Positions 1 through 5,586 of a stretch of 5,586 nt of DNA are shown piece by piece. The DNA lies in contig CAMLDJ010000346.1 of NCBI GenBank assembly GCA_946478755.1, positions 1 to 5,586 of the forward strand, written 5' to 3'. Every line of letters begins with the position of its first letter. Position 1 is the stretch's first letter. Both the position numbers and the translations under genes were made by a program. The stretch is from an uncultured Pedobacter sp. (GTDB lineage: Bacteria > Bacteroidota > Bacteroidia > Sphingobacteriales > Sphingobacteriaceae). Under the pieces are notes generated by a model. The model was not told the origin of the DNA and did not search any database. It was given only the letters and a program-made list of their open reading frames with translations.

Positions 1-1223
1 CTGAAAACGTAAAATTAGCCCTGCAGTCTATCACCAGCAACAGATTGCGAACCATGCTAACTGCATTGATCATTGCTATTGGACTGTCTGCGCTTGTAGG
101 CATCTTAACCACGCTTGATGCGGTTAAAAAAAGTATGACTGAAGCATTTTCCAGCATGGGGGCAAACTCTTTCACAATAAGGAACAGGGGAACAGGAATC
201 AGGATCGGAGGCTCCGGACAGCGGCAAAAACCATTTGAATCGATAAGATACGAGCAGGCCCTGGCTTTTAAAGAACGGCTAAACACTCCCGCCAAGGTAG
301 CTGTAAGTGTTGTTGCCAGCCGCGGTGCCACGGTTAAATTTGGCACAGAAAAAACAAATCCTAACATTAGCATACAAGGAGTAGATGAGAATGGACTGAA
401 TTCCCAGGGACTGGAACTGGCTTTGGGACGAAATTTTAATTTGGCAGAAACTGAATCAGGAAGCAACATCTGCATTATTGGAAGTGAGGTCAGGGAAAAG
501 CTTTTTAAAAACAAGTCGCCGCTTGATCAGATCATTAATGTTGGCAACAGCCGTTTAAAGGTCATAGGCGTTTTAGTATCCAAGGGGCAAAGCATGGGCT
601 TTAGCGGCGACCGCGCCGTCTATGTACCTTTATTAAAAGCAAAACTGATCAATTCCAATTCCAATCCGTCTTATACCATAACGGTGATGGTCCCAAGTAA
701 TGACATCATGGATAATGTTATCGGAGAAGCAACAGCTGAGTTTAGAAACATCAGAAAAATGCGTGTTACGCAGCCCAATAACTTTGAGATCACAAAAAGT
801 GATGCCATGGCGCAAACGCTTTTTGAAAATTTGCGTTACATCGTTTGGGGGGGCATAGCGATTGGTATAATTACTTTAATGGGTGCATCCATAGGTCTGA
901 TGAATATTATGCTGGTCTCTGTTACAGAAAGGACCCGCGAAATCGGCATCAGAAAGGCCATTGGGGCAAATCCCGCCATTATACGGAAACAATTCCTGAT
1001 AGAAGCCATCATGATCTGCCTGATGGGCGGTGCATTGGGGATATTCCTGGGCATAGCCATTGGAAACCTGATCTCCTTAGGAATGGGGGGCTCTTTCCTC
1101 ATCCCATGGGAATGGATCTTTGGTGGTTTCGCTGTATGTGTCCTTGTGGGTATAATTTCCGGATATTACCCTGCAAAAAAAGCCTCTAAACTGGATCCAG
1201 TAGAGGCTTTAAGATACGAATAG
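1..1223 (+). CDS. MacB/FtsX-type ABC transporter permease, N-terminus cut by window edge
   Basis: Inner-membrane permease of the MacB/FtsX class, which couples a cytoplasmic ATPase to substrate handling on the periplasmic side. The frame is open from base 3 to the TAG at 1221-1223, giving 406 visible residues. The first in-frame ATG (54) sits inside the first membrane helix and TTG at 45 only just before it; upstream codons read [17 protein letters not shown], the usual amphipathic lead-in, so the true start lies just off the left edge and only a few residues should be missing. Domain order: helix 1 (about 57-113), a periplasmic MacB core domain (about 120-830), then three C-terminal helices (about 840-923, 993-1085, 1113-1175). 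The FtsX signature [15 protein letters not shown] follows helix 2, and the end [16 protein letters not shown] is typical of the family. Its ATPase is not in the window, so the substrate (drug, lipid, peptide) cannot be named. It converges on rfbB with 7 nt between stops. Confidence 0.93.
   Translation, partial: ENVKLALQSITSNRLRTMLTALIIAIGLSALVGILTTLDAVKKSMTEAFSSMGANSFTIRNRGTGIRIGGSGQRQKPFESIRYEQALAFKERLNTPAKVAVSVVASRGATVKFGTEKTNPNISIQGVDENGLNSQGLELALGRNFNLAETESGSNICIIGSEVREKLFKNKSPLDQIINVGNSRLKVIGVLVSKGQSMGFSGDRAVYVPLLKAKLINSNSNPSYTITVMVPSNDIMDNVIGEATAEFRNIRKMRVTQPNNFEITKSDAMAQTLFENLRYIVWGGIAIGIITLMGASIGLMNIMLVSVTERTREIGIRKAIGANPAIIRKQFLIEAIMICLMGGALGIFLGIAIGNLISLGMGGSFLIPWEWIFGGFAVCVLVGIISGYYPAKKASKLDPVEALRYE
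1175..1210 (-). terminator. Intrinsic terminator of the leftward sugar operon, inside the permease coding end
   Basis: Positions 1179-1188 (AAAGCCTCTA) and 1201-1210 (TAGAGGCTTT) form a perfect 10-bp inverted repeat. The 12-nt loop includes the palindrome CTGGATCCAG (1191-1200), which can add a few inner pairs. Read on the - strand, the hairpin is followed directly by a run of seven T (1181-1175), three of which can also pair in the stem. This is the classic Rho-independent layout, and it begins 20 nt past the rfbB stop codon. On the + strand only three T follow the hairpin before AAGATACG, so it should act mainly or only on leftward transcripts. It overlaps the codons for the permease's conserved [13 protein letters not shown] tail. 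Function is inferred from structure and position. Confidence 0.85.
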
Positions 1224-1230
1224 GTAGCGT

Positions 1231-2283
1231 TTACCTTCCGTGATATTGTGTGTCGTAATAGGCCTGATAGTTCCCGGAGGTCACGTTGCCAAGCCATTCC
1301 TCATTTTCAAGGTACCAGTCGACCGTTTTCTCTAAACCTTCCGCAAATTGCAGACTGGGAACCCAGTTTAATTTATTTTGAAGTTTGGTCGAATCTATCG
1401 CATAACGCAGGTCATGGCCTGCCCTGTCAGTAACAAAAGTGATCAGCCTAGCAGACTCGCCTTCCTCACGTCCTAATTTCCGATCCATGATGTTACATAG
1501 CAAATGGATCAGGTCAATGTTCTTCCACTCATTGTGACCACCTATGTTATAAGTCTCACCGGTTTTTGCCTCATGAAAGATCACATCAATAGCCCTGGCA
1601 TGATCTTCCACCCACAGCCAGTCGCGCACATTCTCTCCTTTCCCATAAACAGGAACAGGCTGGTTATTTTTTATGTTGTTAATGGCCAGAGGAATCAATT
1701 TCTCAGGGAAATGATGAGAACCATAGTTATTAGAACAGTTAGAGATCACGACGTTCAAGCCATACGTATCATGATATGCCCTCACAAAATGATCTGATGA
1801 CGCTTTTGACGCCGAATATGGGCTATGCGGATCATAAGCCGTAGTTTCGGTAAACATCCCCGTATCTCCCAGCGCCCCATAAACCTCATCCGTAGAGACA
1901 TGATAAAAGCGTTTGCCTGCATAATCTCCTTTCCAGAACTCTCTGGCTGCATTCAGCAAATTTACGGTACCAATAACATTGGTCATCACAAAGGCAGTAG
2001 GATCTGTTATAGATCTATCGACATGAGATTCAGCAGCCAAATGAATCACGGCATCAAACTGTTCTTTCTGAAACAGCTCATTGATCTCTGAAGCATCCGT
2101 GATATCGGCTTTAATAAATCTGTAATTCTCCTTATCCTCAATATCAGTCAAATTCGCCAGATTCCCCGCATAAGTGAGTTTATCAAGATTTACAATTTCG
2201 TACTGAGGGTAATTGTTCACAAATCTCCGGACAACGTGAGATCCGATAAATCCTGCACCACCTGTTATTAATATTTTTTTCAT
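1231..2283 (-). CDS. rfbB: dTDP-glucose 4,6-dehydratase
   Basis: Cytoplasmic NAD-dependent enzyme of the extended short-chain dehydrogenase family that converts dTDP-glucose to dTDP-4-keto-6-deoxyglucose, the second step toward dTDP-L-rhamnose and other deoxysugars. The 350 residues match the usual family length. The Rossmann motif GGAGFIGSH has glycines at 8, 11 and 14. D34 with KLTYAGNL (35-42) is the family's NAD-binding strand end, and HLAAESHVDRSI lies at 81-92. The dehydratase-specific triad STDEVYG supplies T131, D132 and E133, and Y156-x3-K160 is the catalytic pair in YSASKA. SNCSNNYG (181-188) is also typical. The Asp-Glu pair after Thr separates it from plain epimerases. The start ATG follows a 30-nt spacer with no Shine-Dalgarno. 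It is the last gene of the row, just before the terminator at 1175-1210. The rfbA, rfbC and rfbD partners are not in the window, so which sugar is finally made cannot be read here. Confidence 0.96.
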   Translation of the reverse strand: MKKILITGGAGFIGSHVVRRFVNNYPQYEIVNLDKLTYAGNLANLTDIEDKENYRFIKADITDASEINELFQKEQFDAVIHLAAESHVDRSITDPTAFVMTNVIGTVNLLNAAREFWKGDYAGKRFYHVSTDEVYGALGDTGMFTETTAYDPHSPYSASKASSDHFVRAYHDTYGLNVVISNCSNNYGSHHFPEKLIPLAINNIKNNQPVPVYGKGENVRDWLWVEDHARAIDVIFHEAKTGETYNIGGHNEWKNIDLIHLLCNIMDRKLGREEGESARLITFVTDRAGHDLRYAIDSTKLQNKLNWVPSLQFAEGLEKTVDWYLENEEWLGNVTSGNYQAYYDTQYHGR

Positions 2284-2313
2284 CGATATAATGTTATTTC
2301 TATCACTAATTTT

Positions 2314-2880
2314 CTATAGTTCGTTTGGCAAGTCCAATGTTTTAGCGATCCCAGCTGTCTTATTGCTATAAACCTTGCCCAGTAATATATTTAAGGACTT
2401 TTTGAGGTCAAACTGCAGGTCTTCGTGCATCTTATTGTATTTATTTAAAACAGAAAGGGTTGTTTTCACAAAATAGACGGTCAATTTCTCGTTAAACTTA
2501 TAAAGCGACGAGAAGACGCTTTCATCGAAATTGATAGGGATATGATTTAACAAATGAATTCTAAGCTCTATTTCACTGTTCAAATCCTTAGTCACCTTAA
2601 AATGATGATTAATGCTTCCATTTAATTTGCGTAGTTTTAATAAAGTTTCTTTTGAAGTCACCTTCCTGGATGCCATTAGATCCGCAATTTCTTTATCAAT
2701 GTTATTCATTAACTTCTCCTGGCGCAATCTCAGGTCCTCTTCATTCTCCAGCAATTTAAAATGAAGATGTTCAGTCAAAACCTTATCCTTAGCTATCAAT
2801 CTGAGCAACAGCTTATCCTTTTCCTTTTCAGGAAGAGATTTTATCTCCAGTTTCAGCTCCTTATGCTCACTTAATAACAT
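2314..2880 (-). CDS. Unrecognised charged all-helical protein between galE and rfbB
   Basis: I do not recognise a named family. The 188-residue product is rich in Lys, Glu and Leu, has no Cys and no Trp, and shows no signal peptide or membrane segment, so it is probably a soluble cytoplasmic helical protein. Residues 4-70 look like continuous amphipathic helix (for example LPEKEKDKLLLRL, 16-28, and ENEEDLRLRQEKL, 45-57). A second helical part covers about 76-115, the PINFDE turn (115-120) breaks it, and a third covers about 121-170. The N-terminal helix pattern loosely recalls small Bacteroidota helical domains of unknown function; this is memory, not a search. The ATG abuts the galE stop (TAAATG), suggesting translational coupling, and the next Met is at residue 58, so this start is firm. 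Being locked between two nucleotide-sugar genes suggests a role tied to polysaccharide production, but no catalytic motif is visible and no function should be assigned. The reading frame is clean and ends in TAG. Confidence 0.85.
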   Translation of the reverse strand: MLLSEHKELKLEIKSLPEKEKDKLLLRLIAKDKVLTEHLHFKLLENEEDLRLRQEKLMNNIDKEIADLMASRKVTSKETLLKLRKLNGSINHHFKVTKDLNSEIELRIHLLNHIPINFDESVFSSLYKFNEKLTVYFVKTTLSVLNKYNKMHEDLQFDLKKSLNILLGKVYSNKTAGIAKTLDLPNEL

Positions 2881-2883
2881 TTA
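2878..2883 (-). promoter_or_regulatory. galE/unknown-gene stop-start abutment (TAAATG)
   Basis: The TAA of galE is followed with no spacer by the ATG of the 188-residue unknown gene. No Shine-Dalgarno is visible before it, so ribosomes finishing galE probably start the next gene. This fixes the start codon of the unknown protein and argues that it is a true operon member. Coupling is inferred. Confidence 0.55.
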
Positions 2884-3903
2884 AAATGGGTTATCCTGCA
2901 AATACTTTTCCCATTTCCAGGCTGATGACATCATTTCGTTCAAACCCAATTCAGCTTTCCATCCCAAGTCCCTCGATGACTTGGTTACATCACCCCAAAC
3001 CTTTTCAATGTCTCCCTCACGCCTGGCGCCGATCGTATAATTCAATTTCACACCGGTCGACTGCTCAAATGCTTCAATGATTTGCAACACAGAAGACCCT
3101 TTACCTGTTCCGAGGTTAAATACCTCATAATTGGAGCTTGCCTGGTCACTTTCCAGGCGTTTAATCGCAGCGACATGTGCTTTAGCTAAATCCACTACGT
3201 GGATATAATCTCGGATGGCACTGCCATCAGGAGTATCGTAGTCGTTCCCGTAAACGGTAATCGGACCGCGTTTGCCTATTGCGGATTGAGTAATAAAAGG
3301 CACCAGATTTTGAGGAACTCCGATAGGTAATTCTCCGATCAAAGCGGTATGGTGTGCACCCACAGGGTTAAAGTAGCGCAAAGATGTCACTTTAAGCTGA
3401 GGAGTTACTGCACAGGTTTCTTGCAAGATTTCCTCTGCAACCTGTTTAGTGTTGCCATATGGCGATTCTGCCTTTTTGGTTGGCGCGCTTTCATTTACAG
3501 GCAAAACATCTGGTTGTCCGTAAACGGTACATGAAGAAGAAAACACCAGGTTTATCTTGCTATCAAATGCATTGATCAGATTAATGAGTGAATAAAAGTT
3601 ATTCCTGTAATACTTTAGAGGTTGCTGCACAGATTCGCCTACAGCTTTAAATGCTGCGAAATGAATCACACCAGAAATATCGCGGTGCTGTGAAACAAAA
3701 TCTTTCACTTTGGGCTCGTCGGTCAGGTCCAATTGCACAAACTGAGGCTTGCTTCCTGTGATCGCTTCTATTTGCTGCAGTATTTTAGGGCTGGAGTTGG
3801 ACAAATCGTCCACTATAATCACCTCATAACCGGCATTATGTAATTCCACTACCGTGTGTGAGCCGATAAAACCGGTACCACCGGTAACTAATATTTTAGA
3901 CAT
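2881..3903 (-). CDS. galE: UDP-glucose 4-epimerase
   Basis: Cytoplasmic NAD-dependent epimerase that interconverts UDP-glucose and UDP-galactose, supplying galactosyl units and linking galactose use to polysaccharide building. The 340-residue length is standard for bacterial GalE. The Rossmann motif GGTGFIGSH carries glycines 8, 11 and 14, followed by the VDDLSNS strand-turn (31-37). HFAAFKAVGESV (81-92) is the typical GalE nucleotide-sugar segment. The active site is S124 within SSSCTVYG and Y149-x3-K153 in YGNTK, at the same residue numbers I recall for E. coli GalE. RYFNPVGAH downstream is also characteristic. The gene starts 7 nt after uxs, whose TAA is followed at once by a second in-frame TAA, and there is no Shine-Dalgarno. 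Its own TAA abuts the ATG of the unknown downstream gene. Activity on N-acetylated UDP-sugars cannot be excluded from sequence alone, but the overall wording fits the glucose/galactose type. Confidence 0.95.
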   Translation of the reverse strand: MSKILVTGGTGFIGSHTVVELHNAGYEVIIVDDLSNSSPKILQQIEAITGSKPQFVQLDLTDEPKVKDFVSQHRDISGVIHFAAFKAVGESVQQPLKYYRNNFYSLINLINAFDSKINLVFSSSCTVYGQPDVLPVNESAPTKKAESPYGNTKQVAEEILQETCAVTPQLKVTSLRYFNPVGAHHTALIGELPIGVPQNLVPFITQSAIGKRGPITVYGNDYDTPDGSAIRDYIHVVDLAKAHVAAIKRLESDQASSNYEVFNLGTGKGSSVLQIIEAFEQSTGVKLNYTIGARREGDIEKVWGDVTKSSRDLGWKAELGLNEMMSSAWKWEKYLQDNPF

Positions 3904-3910
3904 CTTTTTA

Positions 3911-4900
3911 TTAACGGTTATATCCTGTAAAATCTTTATGATCTTTGTTTGTCAAAGCTTCAACCGGCAAAGATTTGAAATACTCATAAGTAATTTTCAA
4001 TCCTTCTGCCCTGCTCACCTGCGGCTCCCAGCCTAGAATAGACCTGGCTTTGGTAATATCCGGACGCCTTTGCTTAGGGTCATCAACCGGCAAATCTCTA
4101 AGTACTAGTTTTTGATTCGTTCCGGTCAGCTTGATAATCTCTTCCCCAAATTGTTTGATGGTGATCTCATCCGGATTTCCAATATTTACCGGCAAGGCAT
4201 AATCACTAAGCAACAAGCGGTAAATTCCTTCTATCAGGTCATCAACATAGCAGAAAGAACGGGTCTGAGAACCATCACCAAATACGGTAAGGTCTTCGCC
4301 ACGTAAAGCCTGACCAATAAAAGCAGGCAATACCCTTCCGTCGTTCAGCCGCATCCTTGGCCCATAAGTATTAAAGATCCTAACTATACGCGTCTCCAGG
4401 CCATGAAAAGTATGGTAAGCCATGGTCATGGCCTCTTGAAAACGTTTTGCCTCATCATAAACACCCCTGGGTCCAACCGGATTTACATTACCCCAATATT
4501 CTTCAGGTTGAGGGTTTACATTTGGATCACCGTAAACTTCGGATGTGGACGCAATCAGCATTCTTGCTTTTTTACTTTTTGCAAGTCCCAGCAGGTTATG
4601 CGTCCCTAAGGATCCTACTTTTAAAGTCTGGATAGGGATTTTTAAATAGTCGATCGGACTGGCGGGAGAGGCAAAGTGGAGAATGTAGTCCAGATCGCCT
4701 GATACGTGCACAAACTTGGAGACATCATGATGATAAAATTCAAAATTTGCCAACTCAAACAGATGCTGTATATTTTGCAGATCGCCAGTGATCAGGTTAT
4801 CCATCCCTATTACATGGTAATCTTCTTTGATAAACCTGTCGCACAAATGCGATCCAAGAAACCCGGCTGCGCCGGTAATTAAAACTCTTTTACGTTTCAT
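3911..4900 (-). CDS. uxs: UDP-glucuronate decarboxylase (UDP-xylose synthase)
   Basis: Cytoplasmic NAD-dependent enzyme of the extended short-chain dehydrogenase family that oxidises and decarboxylates UDP-glucuronate to UDP-xylose. The 329 residues include the Rossmann motif GAAGFLGSH (glycines 10, 13, 16), MDNLITG (33-39), and [11 protein letters not shown] (75-85), which is typical of the UXS group. The catalytic set is TSEVYGDPN (T119, S120, E121) with Y148-x3-K152 in [20 protein letters not shown] and [15 protein letters not shown] are strong UXS signatures and set it apart from UDP-glucuronate 4-epimerases. A polar 20-residue tail (310-329, ending KDFTGYNR) follows the last family helix; I recall similar tails in Bacteroidota homologues. 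Its ATG shares one base with the stop of ugd (TAATG), so the enzyme making its substrate is translated directly before it. The product would feed xylose, or a sugar derived from it, into a surface polysaccharide. Confidence 0.94.
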   Translation of the reverse strand: MKRKRVLITGAAGFLGSHLCDRFIKEDYHVIGMDNLITGDLQNIQHLFELANFEFYHHDVSKFVHVSGDLDYILHFASPASPIDYLKIPIQTLKVGSLGTHNLLGLAKSKKARMLIASTSEVYGDPNVNPQPEEYWGNVNPVGPRGVYDEAKRFQEAMTMAYHTFHGLETRIVRIFNTYGPRMRLNDGRVLPAFIGQALRGEDLTVFGDGSQTRSFCYVDDLIEGIYRLLLSDYALPVNIGNPDEITIKQFGEEIIKLTGTNQKLVLRDLPVDDPKQRRPDITKARSILGWEPQVSRAEGLKITYEYFKSLPVEALTNKDHKDFTGYNR

Positions 4901-4902
4901 TA
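4898..4902 (-). promoter_or_regulatory. ugd/uxs stop-start overlap (TAATG)
   Basis: On the - strand the TAA of ugd and the ATG of uxs share one A. No Shine-Dalgarno precedes the ATG; the upstream bases are AT-rich (AAGCTTATAAATTA). The arrangement is typical of translational re-initiation, which would tie the output of the decarboxylase to that of the dehydrogenase making its substrate. The overlap is seen directly; coupling is inferred. Confidence 0.6.
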
Positions 4903-5586
4903 ATTTATAAGCTTACGGCCAACACTATTATAATAATATCCTAAGTCAATCATTTTTTGCAGCTCATATAAATTTCGTCCGTCAAAAATAACCTTATTGC
5001 TCAGGCTCTCTTCCATTCTTTCAAAGTCAGGATTTCTAAATACTGACCATTCTGTTGCGATCAGTAAGGCATCTGCCTGAAGCAAGGCGTCGTATTGATT
5101 TTCTGCATAAGCTATTTTATCTCCTACAATTGCCTTCACATTGTTCATCCCTTCCGGATCAAATGCAGTAACTGTTGCGCCATGTTTAATCAATTCATCA
5201 ATAATGTATAATGATGGAGCCTCACGGATATCATCGGTCTCGGGCTTAAATGCCAGTCCCCATAAAGCAAAGTGCTTTCCTTTCAGATCACCTTTGTAAT
5301 ACTTGAGCAGCTTATCAACCAATATAGTTTTTTGTTTTTCATTCACCTGCATTACAGATCTCAGGATCTGAAAATCATAATCATGTTCATCCGCAGATTT
5401 AGCGAGTGCCTGTACGTCTTTAGGGAAACAACTACCCCCATACCCAATGCCCGGGAATAAAAAGCGTTTACCAATCCTTGCATCGGATCCGATTCCTTTA
5501 CGCACAGCATCTACATCCGCCCCAACGATCTCACAAAGATTTGCCACCTCATTCATAAAGGTGATCTTGGTTGCAAGAAAAGAATT
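4900..5586 (-). CDS. ugd: UDP-glucose 6-dehydrogenase, C-terminal half (N-terminus beyond right edge)
   Basis: Cytoplasmic enzyme that oxidises UDP-glucose twice with NAD to give UDP-glucuronate. The frame stays open to the window's right end, giving 228 residues. The family is usually about 435-440 residues, so the N-terminal NAD-binding Rossmann domain, roughly 210 residues, lies outside. The visible part begins [13 protein letters not shown], the conserved helix with the active-site Lys and Asn. The ATG at 5554-5556 falls within this motif and is an internal Met, not the start. [16 protein letters not shown] contains the catalytic Cys (codon 5428-5430) that forms the thioester intermediate. 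[18 protein letters not shown] marks the start of the C-terminal UDP-binding domain, and IFDGRNLY near the end is typical. The stop overlaps the uxs start by one base. It is the most upstream gene visible; the operon's promoter and possible further genes lie to the right. The closely related UDP-ManNAc dehydrogenase is less likely given the uxs neighbour. Confidence 0.95.
   Translation of the reverse strand, partial: NSFLATKITFMNEVANLCEIVGADVDAVRKGIGSDARIGKRFLFPGIGYGGSCFPKDVQALAKSADEHDYDFQILRSVMQVNEKQKTILVDKLLKYYKGDLKGKHFALWGLAFKPETDDIREAPSLYIIDELIKHGATVTAFDPEGMNNVKAIVGDKIAYAENQYDALLQADALLIATEWSVFRNPDFERMEESLSNKVIFDGRNLYELQKMIDLGYYYNSVGRKLIN

Larger units (their letters stand above)
1175..5586 (-). 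other. Leftward nucleotide-sugar operon ugd-uxs-galE-unknown-rfbB (right end outside window)
   Basis: Five same-strand genes with junctions of -1, 7, 0 and 30 nt end at a strong intrinsic terminator. I found no terminator hairpin and no Bacteroidota-type -7 box (TAnnTTTG) in the spacers or where I looked just upstream of the internal starts, so one transcript from a promoter right of the window is the simplest reading. The 30-nt spacer before rfbB (2284-2313) is AT-rich and is the only place an extra start signal could fit; I see no clear one. The operon boundary on the right is unknown. Confidence 0.75.

Noticed and set aside
45..56. TTG (45) or ATG (54) as the true start of the permease gene
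   Set aside because: The frame is open back to base 3 and the upstream codons encode the conserved amphipathic lead-in of the family. These codons sit at or inside the first membrane helix, so the gene begins off the left edge.
847..853. Run of seven G in the permease gene as a possible phase-variation tract
   Set aside because: It encodes Trp-Gly-Gly in a membrane helix with the frame intact. Seven G is short for a slippage switch and no regulatory context is seen.
1191..1200. Palindrome CTGGATCCAG as a protein-binding site
   Set aside because: It is fully explained as the loop of the terminator hairpin and as the Leu-Asp-Pro codons of the permease tail.
1504..2091. Open frames on the + strand across rfbB (about 97 and 88 codons)
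   Set aside because: They are antisense to a well-supported conserved gene, have no recognisable protein features, and are typical shadow frames. The same applies to the + strand frames across galE, uxs and ugd and the - strand frames across the permease.
2297..2317. Direct repeat TTTCTAT (2297-2303 and 2311-2317) upstream of rfbB as an operator
   Set aside because: The 7-nt copies are AT-rich, one lies partly in the upstream coding end, and such matches are expected by chance in this composition.
5554..5556. ATG as the start of a short dehydrogenase gene
   Set aside because: Codons upstream to the window edge encode [10 protein letters not shown], part of the conserved UDP-glucose dehydrogenase active-site helix. 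This Met is internal and the gene is cut by the window, not truncated.

Overview
The window looks like ordinary chromosomal DNA from a Bacteroidota species, most plausibly a Sphingobacteriaceae member such as a Pedobacter or Mucilaginibacter relative. The reasons are the moderately low GC judged by eye, starts without Shine-Dalgarno sequences, very tight gene packing, and a MacB/FtsX-type permease with the N-terminal wording I recall from that group. This placement is an inference from protein flavour and cannot be fixed to a genus without a search.

Layout. On the + strand, positions 1-1223 hold nearly all of an ABC transporter permease whose first few residues lie off the left edge. Everything from 1231 to 5586 is on the - strand and reads leftward as one compact gene row. 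In order of transcription it is: the C-terminal half of UDP-glucose 6-dehydrogenase (ugd, entering from the right edge), UDP-glucuronate decarboxylase (uxs), UDP-glucose 4-epimerase (galE), an unrecognised 188-residue charged helical protein, and dTDP-glucose 4,6-dehydratase (rfbB). The junctions are a 1-nt stop/start overlap, a 7-nt gap, a 0-nt abutment and a 30-nt gap, which supports a single transcript. The permease and rfbB converge with only 7 nt between their stop codons. A strong intrinsic terminator for the leftward operon lies inside the last codons of the permease gene (1175-1210).

How the genes work together. The operon makes activated sugars for surface or exopolysaccharide assembly. 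Ugd oxidises UDP-glucose to UDP-glucuronate, Uxs decarboxylates that to UDP-xylose, GalE interconverts UDP-glucose and UDP-galactose, and RfbB makes dTDP-4-keto-6-deoxyglucose, the entry to dTDP-rhamnose and other deoxysugars. No glycosyltransferases, flippases, or rfbA/C/D partners are visible here. The permease belongs to a separate transcription unit and has no evident link to the sugar genes.

The window shows no RNA genes, mobile elements, CRISPR arrays or long repeats, and no gene-free stretch longer than 30 nt. I do not see a clear new system. The two items most worth following up are the unknown protein fixed between galE and rfbB, and the terminator encoded within the conserved permease tail.
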